DNA of 64,000 bases from Hortaea werneckii. Lineage: Eukaryota > Ascomycota > Dothideomycetes > Mycosphaerellales > Teratosphaeriaceae. Where the stretch lies: positions 1 to 64,000 of the forward strand of contig JBAOKB010000160.1 in NCBI GenBank assembly GCA_037044905.1, given 5' to 3'. Position numbers and translations under genes: made by a program. Shown one piece after another: positions 43,463-54,099 of the stretch (the first letter of the stretch is position 1; every line of letters starts with the position of its first letter). The notes below the pieces were generated by a model. That model saw only the letters and a list, made by a program, of their open reading frames with translations. It was not told where the DNA came from and did not search any database.

Positions 43463-44054
43463 CAGCGACGATCATATCTACCTAGGTAATATCTTACAGA
43501 GGTGATGTTCGGGACGGCAGGTCGGTGGCAGTTGACAGTCATATTGGGGATGGGATGTCGGCTCGTCGGTTGTTCCTGGGGGTCCCCGCTTTTTGAAACC
43601 CACAGCCATCGTCTGCTACGTTTAGCATTGTCCCGAGTTGCCGAAGCCTTTCTACACATTGGCCCTCGCTGCTGATCGCAAAATTCACCATCAGAGCAAC
43701 TGAAGATTATCTAAGAATCTACGACGGGGCAGCTAGTGGCTTGATGAAAGCTCCGCCAAAGAAAGCAATCCTTTTTTCGTACGAGCCAATATGGTGCACA
43801 TTGCCGACATCGAAAGTGTAAGCTATGCCCGACCAGCCGACATTCGCGATGTACAGAAGTCCACGGGCGATCGACCGACATGTTCAATGCATGATGTAGT
43901 GAGAGCTCTTTGATCACGACATCGACGGACTGTCGGCGGGTTGTACTCCTCATAAGTATATGTAGCCCTCCGTGCTTATCGTAACCCCTCCCATGTCCTA
44001 ACTTCAGCATTACTCTAATCTCAGTTTTGCTCTTGACACTACAGCAAGTCGAAG
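43463..44054. promoter_or_regulatory. Shared divergent promoter, regulator/dioxygenase
   Basis: 592 bp between divergent start codons. At 43926-43939 it contains CGG-N5-CGG-CGG, half-sites of the type bound by Zn2Cys6 proteins, about 120 bp from the dioxygenase ATG. Binding by the neighbouring dual-cluster protein is a guess from gene order; CGG triplets are common by chance. Confidence 0.35.
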
Positions 44055-45394
44055 ATGTCTCCATCAATCGCTATAAGTCCAACCCAAGAGGCAGCAACTG
44101 CAGACACGCCTGTCGTCAGCAAAGCGATATTCCCTGATGGCATCAAGACCTCTGGCCAGCATGGACCGATATTCTCCAGGGTCCGAGCTTATCAAGACTT
44201 CCCAAAGCACATCACAGGACCTACAGTCTGGAAAGCCGAAGACTACCGCGACCATCCTGAGCGATGGACTCATGTCTTTAGCGATGAAGAGATCAGGGAG
44301 CTGGAAAAGTCCACGGATGATTTTATGACTTCTGGCGCTCCCTTGACTGGAATCACCAAGGATAATTTCCCATTGCCTACTTTATCTCTGCTGTTAGCTA
44401 CCATCAGGAAGGAGATCCTGAATGGAAAGGGTTTCATCCTGTTCAAGGGTATACCTGTGCAGAGATGGGGTCTTGAGAAGTCGGCGGTAAGTCTGACCAT
44501 GCAGATTGCATTAGATGACCATGTCTGACGTGCTATAGGTGGCATATATGGGCCTGGGTACATACTTCGGCCACTTCGTCAGTCAGAATGGTCGCGGCCA
44601 TGTCCTTGGTCACGTCAAGGATTTGGGCGAAGACCCAACTCGACCAGACAAGGTCCGCATCTATCGGACAAACGCCAAGTATGTCACAGCGTTCACGTCT
44701 AACGCTTTGCTCGGACTGACACAGCGACAGGCAATTCTTCCATACCGACGGTACAGATCTTGTAGGCCTCCTTTGCATGGCTAAGTCGCTCGAGGGCGGC
44801 GAGTCGGACATTGCCTCTACCCACCACGTCTTCAACACTCTCCAACAAGAACATCCCGATGTCGTTGAGACTCTCTGCACGCCAAACTGGTACTTCGACC
44901 GCAAAGGAGAAGTGAGCGAAGGCCAGGATCCATGGTACAAGTCAGCCATCCTGTTCATGGAGCATGACCCGGCGGGAGGCGCTCCACGAGTCTGGTCCAA
45001 ATTCGACCCTATGAATGTCAATTCCCTCGCACGCTTCAACTCAGGTCCCGATGCAAGGATCCCGCCTGTTTCCGACGCTCAGAAGCGAGCGTTACAGATC
45101 TTAGATGGCACCTGCCAGCGTCTCGCTCTGCACATGATTCTCGATCCTGGCGATATCCAGTTTTTGTGCAATATGCATGTCTATCATGCTCGGACAGCTT
45201 ATAAGGACTACCCGCCAGGTTCTGTTGACGAGGCGGGCCGTTTAAGGCAGAGGAGACATCTCATGAGGTTGTGGCTTGCTACACCGGAGAGCGAGGGTGG
45301 TTGGAAGACGCCGTTCCATGACAGTAACCATGCGAAGCGGGGAGGCATTCAGGTCAATGACAATCCGCCTACTTGTCCTTTTGACGCGGAATAG
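44055..45394 (+). CDS. TauD/TfdA-family Fe(II)/2-oxoglutarate dioxygenase
   Basis: Three exons (44055-44486, 44539-44678, 44731-45394) with two 52-bp canonical introns give 411 residues. The protein shows the TauD/TfdA layout: an N-terminal segment with GPTVWKAEDYRDHPERW, ILNGKGFILFKGIPV before the first strand of the core, the iron-binding HxD in QFFHTDGTDLVGLLC (about residue 195, right after intron 2), a distal His in MHVYHARTAYKDYP (about residue 343), and the cosubstrate-binding Arg region RRHLMRLWLATPE. Such enzymes hydroxylate small sulfonates, amino acids or related acids using 2-oxoglutarate and oxygen. The substrate cannot be told from sequence. Fungal members of this type are often called taurine catabolism dioxygenases. 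Divergent from a Zn2Cys6 regulator. Confidence 0.85.
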
Positions 45395-46217
45395 GCCTGG
45401 GAAGCGGGAGTGGCTTACCTTGGTCTCCTAATTTCCAGTATTGATTATGATCTTACGACATATTCGAGAGTCTAGGTCACCTAGTATCGAAGACATTTGA
45501 TTAATCTTGGTGAAATGTGTACAGCTCGATGAATTGAAACCGCTTGACATGGTGTCTGTTTCGTATTCGTGATGAACATTTAGACAAGTTTGAAAATCCT
45601 CCCTTTTTTTTTTTTTTTTTTTTTTTCTGAACCTCGAGTATGCGATTGCCGCGAACGGGTATCTGCTTCGAGATCGCGATCGATGAAAGATTGCGGTTGC
45701 AAATTAACAGACTTGTCCGATGTGTGATCCGAAAGCAGGTCGGGAACTCGGCACTGTGCTGACAACCAACCGGCCCGAGACAGATGGCCTCCGCGGCGAC
45801 GAGCCTCATCAGCCAACCTTCTCTCGACCTCTATCGCCGGCAAACACCTTGTCGTTCATCTGGCTGCTTTCGTTGTCACATGCGACAAATTATTCGAATG
45901 AAGCGCGCATTTTCACAGGGCTGTGACACAGTGTCTGGTTGGTCTTGTGGCGAACCCGAGCGCCTCCAGCCAACGACATGTGTGCAGTCTTGGCACATGA
46001 CGCTCTGTTGCGCAACTCGTTGCTACGCCCTGTGCTGCCTTGCTCCTTTGCTGTCAGGGGTGACTGGATGGCTGACCCGCGAACCTCAGAGCATCATCAT
46101 CAATCATCATCGCACTGGATGGTTGGAAGGTAGGTCTGGATCTTGTCTCTTTCACTGAAGTCAAACTTTCACCTGTTCTCCTCTAAGCCTTCTTAGAGTC
46201 TACTCTATCTTATCACA
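45395..46217. other. Intergenic with a 23-nt poly-T tract
   Basis: About 820 bp including a pure T run at 45604-45626 in the 3' flank of the dioxygenase gene. Plus-strand ORFs at 45720-46158 overlap in several frames and lack coding support. Confidence 0.45.
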
Positions 46218-47255
46218 ATGTCCTCAACAAGCGCAGACCTCACGGGCTCTAGGTCGTCTTACCAGGCCGTCTTCGCGCTGGACGTGATCACGGCTGCTAT
46301 CGCCCTTGTTTTCTTGGGTCTTGCGACCAAGCCTACACTCCAGCGACTCATCGAACGACGTCTCTCGGTTGCGGATCGCAGCCATGCAACTCCATTGAAG
46401 ACCTCACTGGGCACCTATCTCTTCCTCTACCCTGGTCTCTTCTGTTTCTTCCTGGCCTACGTTTTCTACTTCGTCCAGGATGTCCTCAAGACAGCAGGGA
46501 GCGGGATTCAGTACAATGGCGACCTTGAGCTGGGCGGGAGGAGGCCATCCGGAACGAATGGATACGAGCGCAGTATCGCGGTCCTTTCCTATGCAACTTC
46601 CCTGGCTTCGATTCTCTTCACGACGCTGATCAATGGCGGCGTGTGGATCTACTCCAACCACGTCACATCGAACAGCACTGGCATCAGTGAGCCAGGCTGG
46701 AAGTCGATAATCTGGAACACGTTCATCATGCTCGCCATCCTGTGCAGCGGTATCGTGGCGTGGGGACTCGGCATCTCTGGAATCAACGACACTGTCTCGT
46801 GGTCTGACAGAGTGCACAACGACGAAGCGACGAAGATTGTCTTTGTCGTTTACCGCTGCATAGTCATCGCGGCATCGATTAGTGTCTCGGTCGAAGTGAT
46901 CAGAAGATACATTCTGGTGCGGAACAACAGCGGCAAGAACGTAAGACATCTCGTACAGACTCCCCTTATGTAACGACATGACGCTGACATTTCGTTCCAG
47001 AGCCGTGACCGCCCTCACCTCGCACGCTTTGCTACCGTTGTGGTGCCTTTGATCTGGCTGCGCAACATCTTCATCATTTACGACATCGTCCTAATCTTCG
47101 TCAACACATCGGGATGGTCAACGGACTCGATACTAGCAACACTTTTCTTGCTCATCATCTTCGGCCAGTTCGCCAACTTGACTATCCTGGGTATGATTCT
47201 TTACGGTGCGTGGCAGACTGGCAAGACTGTGAACATCTTCTCGAGCGATGCCTGA
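46218..47255 (+). CDS. Seven-span membrane protein, unknown function
   Basis: Two exons, 46218-46940 and 47001-47255, separated by a 60-bp intron (GTAAGA donor, GCTGAC branch, TTCCAG), give 325 residues. About seven hydrophobic segments are visible, including VFALDVITAAIALVFLGLA, FLYPGLFCFFLAYVFYFV, VLSYATSLASILFTTLING, WNTFIMLAILCSGIVAWGLG, IVFVVYRCIVIAASISVSV, and two after the intron (PLIWLRNIFIIYDIVLIFV, SILATLFLLIIFGQFANLTI). Glycosylation-type NSTG lies in a loop. No transporter signature or receptor motif is recognised. The layout fits a family of fungal integral membrane proteins of unknown role. Converges with the next gene, with only 146 bp between stops. Confidence 0.75.
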
Positions 47256-47401
47256 GGAGTCTTTTCGAGATAATGTTTGCTTTGAAGGAAGGGCATAAAC
47301 AATCTAGCGGTCACGAAATATAGCGCTGTACAACAATCTCCTATCGAGAAGGGGCACACATGGCTTGACAGGCCATAATATCCATTCACACGAACCTCGT
47401 T

Positions 47402-48748
47402 TCACAACAGTTGCGACCAAAAGCCAGAAGATTCATACGTCTCATAGATCATGGGCTCCGACGCTCGAAAGGCAGCAGCAGCAAGCCCCAACATGATCAT
47501 CCGACTGCAAAGATAGATGGCCGGAGATGCAATCTTGACGCCCAGCCAGGGGTCATGGCGATGCACGGTAATCTTCTCAAAGTGCATGAAGATCAGCATG
47601 GAGACAATCGAAGCGATCGCGGCACCCCTCCAAAGCCAGGATTCGAAATGAGTGGGGAAGACCGTGTTCCAGCAGATCAGGTGAAGTGCAGGGAAAGAAA
47701 TACCGGCGAGGCATGTGATCGGCCATAATCTGGAATGATAGAGCTCGGGGTCCCAGTGTGAGAGGATGATTTCTTTTGGCTGACTTTGCCACCGAGGCTT
47801 GCGCTGTCGGCACTCCTGGCAATCGAGAAGGAGACAATGATTGCGGTGGTCTTGCCATAGCTGAGTTCCAATTTTGTGCTTTTCTTCCCTTGCTTGCGCA
47901 TCCCTTTCAGCCTGTTCCTTTTCGAAGACCCGCGGTGTTAAGTACCACGCAGACCACAGTGAGGTCTGCGATGGTTTGCCCTCTTCGTCGAAAGAGTCGT
48001 CCACAGCCAAATTCTCGAACTGCTCCTGTTGCGATTCTGATAAGACCGGTAGATCGATGATGGATGGCAGCTCGATATCCTTGGGCTTCACCCACCAGAA
48101 CAAGTAAGCAATCATGAAAAGAGGGATGTATCCCAGGGTCATGGACTCCAAAGGTGAGATTGGGAAATGATGAAACGCCCGAGTAGTACACCTCGCAACG
48201 AACCAGACGGATTGAGCCAATGCGAAGAGCTTGGCTGCTGAATCCGCATTGCTCTTGTCCTTGATCACCTCTTCGGAGAGTCCCCATTCTGGATGATGAT
48301 CCCATTCGAAATGTCCTTGCTCGAGCAACCACTGGAACTGGTTTGGCCAGAGGACTTTCGTTCCCTCGTCTGTTCGATACTGGATCCCGAACATGCCTAT
48401 GTAGTAGGCTTGGACCAACTTCATCCGGGCATCGGTATATTTCGCAGCGTCTCTCACTGTACGCTGCGCCTGCGTCCACTCCTGTGCTGCTTCAACCGCA
48501 ATGAACTCAGGCGCAAGGAACGTTTTGAAGCATAACGCGAGCTTATGTGCTACGCGAAATTTCTCCCTCCTGTCTATCCGAGCGTGGATGACGACCCAGG
48601 TGCATATCGCGGTGGTGTAGAGACAGCTGAGTACGATGCTGAGACTCCCGCGTCCAGATGATTCGTCTTGCCAGCCAACGAGCTGTGTGGACGAGTTGGA
48701 TTGGTGTGCGGGATTCGTTGTGATTTTCGTACTGCTGTTGGTGTCCAT
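47402..48748 (-). CDS. Fungal integral membrane protein (448 aa)
   Basis: Intronless ATG-started frame (MDTNSSTKITTNPAH). A short polar N-terminus precedes the first hydrophobic segment (SLSIVLSCLYTTAICTWVVIH). A soluble region follows with FLAPEFIAVEAAQEW and ARMKLVQAYYIGMFGIQY, then a segment around LGYIPLFMIAYLFWWV, a charged loop, and two to three C-terminal membrane segments ending near IYLCSRMIMLGLAAAAF. The combination SCLYT..C.W near the first span and FLAPE is typical of a large fungal family of uncharacterised membrane proteins. No function is known to me. Both neighbours at this locus (46218 and here) are membrane proteins, but co-function is not implied. Confidence 0.75.
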   Translation of the reverse strand: MDTNSSTKITTNPAHQSNSSTQLVGWQDESSGRGSLSIVLSCLYTTAICTWVVIHARIDRREKFRVAHKLALCFKTFLAPEFIAVEAAQEWTQAQRTVRDAAKYTDARMKLVQAYYIGMFGIQYRTDEGTKVLWPNQFQWLLEQGHFEWDHHPEWGLSEEVIKDKSNADSAAKLFALAQSVWFVARCTTRAFHHFPISPLESMTLGYIPLFMIAYLFWWVKPKDIELPSIIDLPVLSESQQEQFENLAVDDSFDEEGKPSQTSLWSAWYLTPRVFEKEQAERDAQAREEKHKIGTQLWQDHRNHCLLLDCQECRQRKPRWQSQPKEIILSHWDPELYHSRLWPITCLAGISFPALHLICWNTVFPTHFESWLWRGAAIASIVSMLIFMHFEKITVHRHDPWLGVKIASPAIYLCSRMIMLGLAAAAFRASEPMIYETYESSGFWSQLL

Positions 48749-49633
48749 GGGTGTTCGAAACAGAATTGCTCAGTATACAGTGTCTGGGTGTTTCCAGACG
48801 AGGGCTGGAACGAATCATTGCGAACAAAAGCGTTTTGCCAGAGGACAGTTGCTTAACTGGTTCGCCTGCGGAAGGGTTGTCCTGCGGCGCAGTATCTAGT
48901 GCTCGCCAAACTGCCAATACTCTAAAAATATGGCAGGCTCATATACTGCATATGGCGTGGGGTGGCCAGGCGCTACTTCGATAACGTGAGTGACATGAGA
49001 CAGAGATTCGACATTACTGTGTATGAGAGCATGCAAGATCTTGGACAATGGTCGCAAACCCATACTTCACACATCATTACTACGCTGCGATCGCCGACGC
49101 AATGCTTGAGCTTCATCATCCCGGAAGCCTTTCCCTGAAGTCGAGGTCGGATGAGCTCCTAGCAGAGACGTGTACCGGTTCTGTTCTGCACGACAGGCAA
49201 AACTGAAGTCAACTTGTCTCCTTGTCATCGGAAAAAGATGTCCATAATCGCAGTTCCGTCTCAAGGGCTGCAGGTGTAGCGGCTATCTGCTGCGCCGTGG
49301 AGTGCGAGAGATATAATCGTGTTGGCATTGGCTGATTTGACGAAGACGAAACGAGGTTGCGCAGGAACAAGACGAGAGAAGCTGAGCGCTTCATGCGCAC
49401 TGTTCCCAATTCCGCTGTAGGCGCGCTTCAGGTAACTAGCGTCGGCGCCTATCTTCGCTTCTCGCTTCTCTGCGAACCAAAACAAAGCATTGCCCAGCGA
49501 GGCCAGGAAGCAGTAGGACACATTTCCATCGATAAGTTCATGTAGGTTCTTGTCACAGCTCGTTCAGTGGATTGCGTGGCTACGTCTCCAAGATCCGGTC
49601 TCTGGCCTTCCTACTTCTCGTCGTCCCACCGAG
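48749..49633. other. Intergenic between divergent genes
   Basis: About 885 bp between the divergent membrane-protein gene and the hydrolase-like gene. Short ORFs only; nothing recognised. Confidence 0.4.
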
Positions 49634-50519
49634 ATGATATGGCTACTGCTGAAATACGCCACAATCGCTGGAACAACAGGACTGGCGCTCTATTTGGGAC
49701 TCCTTGGACTTTTGACGCGACCATTCTTCCAAGCACATGTAGTCTATCTCCATGCGGTACAAATGACATGGGGGAAAGACCTCAACATTCCTGAAATCTT
49801 CGGCTTCCTTCACAACCAAGTCACTCCATTCAATATCAGGTCCAGCAGTGGCGAGAGTCTTTATGCGTGGCATGTGCTTCCGCCAGGCCTGTATCGCCAG
49901 CATGAACGCGAGCTGGGCGCTGAGCCGGCTGGATTCGTCCCGAATATCGAAGAACGACTGTGTTTCAAACTTCTACGGGAGGACCCTCAAGCATTGCTGA
50001 TCATTCATATGCATGGAGCTGGTGGTACAGTCGCATCCGGCTACCGCTGTCCAAATTACCGTGCGTTATCTGCAGCAGAGCCCAACCGTGTACATGTCAT
50101 AACATTCGACTACCGTGTGTTCGGGCGCAGTCCAGGCTCACCGTCCGAGCGCGGCATCATCGCAGACGCAATCTCGGTCTCGGGGTACAGGATGTGTATC
50201 ACTATTCATGCATGCCGAGGATGACTACGCCACACAGGAGATATTCCATGGCAACATTCAACATACAGCGTGGCAGGTCTTCGCACATGCTGTTGCGGCG
50301 ACTAAAGATCACCGGATCTCGGAAAAGATGCCAGATCGAAGAGAGGAAGCAACTCTGCATGCTGTGAGGATTGACAAAGGCCATGCAGGCAGTGTGGTGG
50401 AGTGGCGGACTGAACAGGGGGTTATCCGGGAAGAGATATTGAAGTATGGGCTCCACGATGTGATTATGGGAAATCCGAGTGTGACTCTGGCTGCGATGCG
50501 TGTATTTGATGATTTGTAG
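49634..50519 (+). pseudogene. ABHD12-like alpha/beta hydrolase lacking its core
   Basis: From ATG 49634 the frame reads an N-terminal membrane anchor (MIWLLLKYATIAGTTGLALY), then LLIIHMHGAGGTVASGYR (oxyanion-type HGAGG) and VITFDYRVFGRSPGSPSERG, as in ABHD12-type lipases. Directly after DAISV the sequence jumps to MHAEDDYATQEIF (the acid-residue region) and RIDKGHAGSVVEW (the His region), but in another frame. The expected roughly 100-residue stretch with the GxSxG nucleophile elbow is absent from the DNA, and the frame shifts near 50180-50205. The open frame stops at 50224. This looks like an internal deletion that destroyed the enzyme. A truncated membrane protein could still be made. No splice arrangement I can see restores the nucleophile. 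Confidence 0.75.
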
Positions 50520-51371
50520 CGAAAATGCAGGAAGTTTGGAGATCCATTACTGTCGGGAGGGACACCTGGTTGGATCGATGAGGATTACACCACTTCCTCG
50601 CCGGGTCATGACAACATTGCACTGCTAAAGCTGGATCTGTGGCTGGGTGAGCAATTAAAAAGCCAGGAAGAACTTAGATGATTTGGAATAGGCGCTAGAC
50701 TGCAGAGTATTAGAATGTGACAGTGCCTTGGTCGACATTTAGTCCAATCTTCGAGGTGGGAGAGAGCGCTCAGTTGCTCAATAGCTCACATGTGAGGATG
50801 CGGAATAGGGTGTTGCACGGACGGCGATGTTTGACACTCATAGGCTCTCCTAAGGCCCTTTAGCGCTCTTTACCGCAGCGATTCGCCCTTGGTCTAGCAA
50901 TGCAGATGCACGGCGTGCAGTCCAGAACAATGTAGTGCTTGCAAGTGCAACCGTCAGGCTCATTTGCAGCTTGCGTAGGGATGGGCCTCAAGATGATCTC
51001 TGACTGAACTCCGGATCCGTCCGCGATGAGTGTAGAAGATCTGATCGCGTGCAGGGTGTGTGCAGGTGATGTCGGGTGTCAGGGCGATTGCACTTGCTGT
51101 GAGTTCCAAGGTGGGAGGTACTAGGTACTACCTAGGTAGGCAGCCCGCGGCCGGTGTTCGGTCGGCTAGCCTCAGGCACAAGGGCTGGCCCCACCAATGA
51201 GGGCCGCGATCGGCAGGCGTTGATGAAGTTGAAGATGGTGGGGAGTCACCCGAGTGGGAGGCGCGTTGGAGAAATTGTTGCGACGAGCATTCACCCACCT
51301 TGACACGGTTCCCAAGCAGCTTGGAAATCTATTATCGCGAGCAAGAGAAACAGCGCCGGACCCCTTGCAGG
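50520..51371. other. Intergenic, promoter of threonine synthase
   Basis: About 850 bp. It holds the 3' flank of the broken hydrolase and the THR4 promoter, with a TGACTC-type site listed separately. The sequence aggtactaggtactacctaggtagg at about 51117-51142 is a small local repeat. Confidence 0.45.
51243..51248 (-). promoter_or_regulatory. Putative Gcn4/CPC1-type site
   Basis: gagtca (TGACTC on the minus strand) lies about 125 bp upstream of the threonine synthase ATG. Gcn4/CPC1 bZIP factors bind TGA(C/G)TCA and control amino-acid biosynthesis genes in fungi. A single hexamer is weak evidence. Confidence 0.35.
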
Positions 51372-53217
51372 ATGACTCCCAAATCTGCCGCCCAGCGGTA
51401 CCTCAGCACGAGAGGAGGCTCGTACGATGTAAGTGCGAACCTCGCTATGGGAGCGAGGGGAGGAGCTTACGCTGAGATTCAGTCGCGCAGTTCTCCTTTG
51501 AGGATGTAGTCCTGAAAGGTCTCGCCGCCGATGGCGGCCTATTCATCCCTGAAGAGATTGCGAGCCTCCCGAGCGATTGGCATGCGCGGTGGAAAGATCT
51601 GCCCTTCGAAGAGCTGGCATACGAGATTTACAGCCTGTACATCAGTCGCGAGGAGATACCGGAGCAGGACCTGAAGGACTTGATCCACAAGAGTTATAGC
51701 ACATTCCGCGCCAAAGACATCACACCCTCGGTCACACTAGATGAACAGAAGAACCTGCACCTGCTCGAGCTGTTCCACGGCCCCACATTCGCGTTCAAAG
51801 ATGTGGCTCTGCAGTTCCTGGGCAACCTGTTCGAGTACTTCCTCGTGCGGAGGAATAAGGGCAAGGAGCCCCAGGATCCCAACAGAGAGCACCTGACGGT
51901 GGTAGGTGCTACCAGCGGTGACACGGGCTCAGCGGCTATCTATGGCTTGAGAGGAAAGAAGGATGTCAGTGTCTTTATCATGCATCCAAAGGGCAAGGTC
52001 AGCCCGATCCAGGAGGCGCAGATGACGACGGTGCTGGATGCAAATGTGCACAACTTGGCTGTGGAGGGCACATTCGACGACTGCCAGGTGAGTCCGCCTT
52101 GCCAGCCACACTCTGGCGAATCGGGTCGCATTCATTGTGCTAACAACCTCAGGATATCGTCAAAGCTTTGTTTGCCGATCCCGACATGAACTCGACCCAC
52201 AGGCTGGCAGCAGTCAACAGCATCAACTGGGCACGTATCCTCGCTCAGATCACCTACTACTTCTATGCATACTTTAGCCTCGTCCGAAAGACCGGACAAT
52301 CCAACCCCACCTTCCGCTTCATCGTGCCGACCGGCAACTTTGGTGACATTATGGCGGGATACTTTGCCACTCGCATGGGTTTACCTGCAGACAAGCTGAT
52401 CATCGCCACAAACGAGAACGACATCCTTCATCGCTTCTGGAAGACCGGTTTCTACGAGAAGATGCCAGTCCACGGCAAAGAAGCAGAGGGCGGCCTTGTG
52501 GAGGACGGTGTCAAAGCCGCCGAAAGTGGCGTGAAGGAGACCTTGACTCCAGCGATGGACATCCTGGTCTCCTCCAACTTCGAGCGTCTCCTCTGGTTCC
52601 TGGCCTACCGAACCAGCACCGTGGAGGAGACCAACCGTCGACGAATGGAAGCAGGCGAGAAGGTCAAGAACTGGCTGGATGCTCTAAAGAAAGACGGCGG
52701 CTTCGGCGTCAACAAGGAGATCCTCGCCGCAGCGAAAGAAAACTTCGACTCGGAACGCGTAAGCGACAAGCAAACCATCCAGACCATCAAGGACATCTAC
52801 GGCGCGACCCTCCCCGCCTCCTCCGCCGCCACCACCACCCAAGCCAACGGCCACACCCCCGCCACAACCGGCACCCAGCATAACGGCCACTACATCCTCG
52901 ACCCCCACTCGGCCATCGGCATCACCGCCTCCCTCCGCAGCATCACCGCCTGCGCCGACTCGGCCCAGACGACCGGCGGCGACCCGGCCATCCACCACAT
53001 CTCCCTCGCCACCGCGCACCCGGCCAAATTCTCGCACGCCGTCGAGCTCGCGCTCAAGGACGTCGAGGGCTTCACGTTCGAGAAAGTCCTGCCCGAGCAG
53101 TTTGTCGGCCTCGAGGAGATGGAGAAGAGGTGTCTTGATGCCCCCGCTAGTTGGGAAAAGGTTAAGGGGATCGTGAGGGAGTTGGTGGAGAAGGAGGTTA
53201 GGGCTAAGATGGCTTGA
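51372..53217 (+). CDS. THR4: Threonine synthase
   Basis: Exons 51372-51428, 51491-52087 and 52153-53217 (introns of 62 and 65 bp) give 572 residues. The enzyme converts O-phosphohomoserine to threonine with pyridoxal phosphate, the last step of threonine synthesis. Diagnostic motifs: YLSTRGGSYD at the start, LKGLAADGGLFIPE, HGPTFAFKDVALQFLGN with the PLP-binding lysine, VGATSGDTGSAAIYGL, NSINWARILAQITYYFYAYF, and VPTGNFGDIMAGYFA. Exon 1 encodes only 19 residues, but its MTPKSAAQRYLSTRGG fits the family's N-terminus. Residues about 445-475 are a low-complexity Ala/Thr/His insertion in a markedly GC-rich stretch (about 52800-53050). Likely cytosolic. Probably under general amino-acid control. 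Confidence 0.95.
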
Positions 53218-54099
53218 GAGTAGGAATGGGAAGGGGATTTCCGGTGTTTTTTTTTTTTTTTTTTTTTTTTTTTGGTCTTGAGGAGGTGGAGGTTGGGAAA
53301 AGGGTCTTTTTGATCTACGGGTTGTTAGTGCGAGGCGTCATGTGTTAGCTGGGGAAGAAAAAGTTGGGATGTTGCTTTTTTTTTTTTTTTTTTTTTTTTT
53401 GTGGGTGGGTGTGAAGTTGTTCAGTAGGTATTTTTGGCATGGGGTACGATAGACGATATGGAAAGTTGAACCAGAATCATCGTGAAGCCGGGACTGTTTG
53501 AAACTTTGTTACACTTCTTGACTATAGATGTCTTTTTCGCTATAAGCTACTTCTCTCGGTTCCGAGGGAACAACATGGTAATCCTGACATTTGTTAAGTA
53601 TGCGTCCTTCATAGCGCATTCCTCCCATACCCCTCTTCCCTCACGTAACTCCCCATCTGAGAAAATGTCCTTCCATCCAACTCAAGTATCAGTGCTGTAA
53701 TGAATTCAATCATTGAATGCGTTGAGTTGCAATAGTGCCATGACCAGTGAATCGTCCAGAAGACCAGGGCGAGAAGGTGGACAGGCAATCGAGTGAGCGT
53801 ACGATTCGAACGGACTATGCGTCAGGATAGCGCAGTAGGAATGGTCGGTGACATAGTCGGGCGAGAGTGCAGATGATGATGGTGAATGACGATTGCTTTC
53901 CTGGAAGGTCGCGTGAATGAATGATGCAGTGGGACATACTGTCGATTCTGATCCAAACTCGAGAGACAGAAGGCTTTCCTGTATGAGTGTAAGTGATGCA
54001 GTCGCTGAGTTGATAAGACCAGGAACGTGTCCAATATCTGGCGTAAGCATGGCCTGCTGAGCCGGTCGGAAGATCGTTCGTGGAATGGATCTTCCCTCC
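53218..54099. other. Convergent intergenic region with two long poly-T tracts
   Basis: About 880 bp between THR4 and the minus-strand disordered-protein gene. It contains pure T runs of 27 (53247-53273) and 25 (53376-53400) nt in the THR4 3' flank. No gene recognised. Confidence 0.55.
53247..53400 (+). repeat. Pair of long poly-T homopolymers
   Basis: Pure T runs of 27 and 25 nt, about 100 bp apart, immediately downstream of the THR4 stop codon. Similar runs occur at 45604-45626 and 27882-27896. Confidence 0.95.

Noticed and set aside
46404..47018. 204-aa minus-strand ORF opposite the seven-span membrane gene
   Set aside because: It is fully antisense to a better-supported spliced gene with clear membrane segments.
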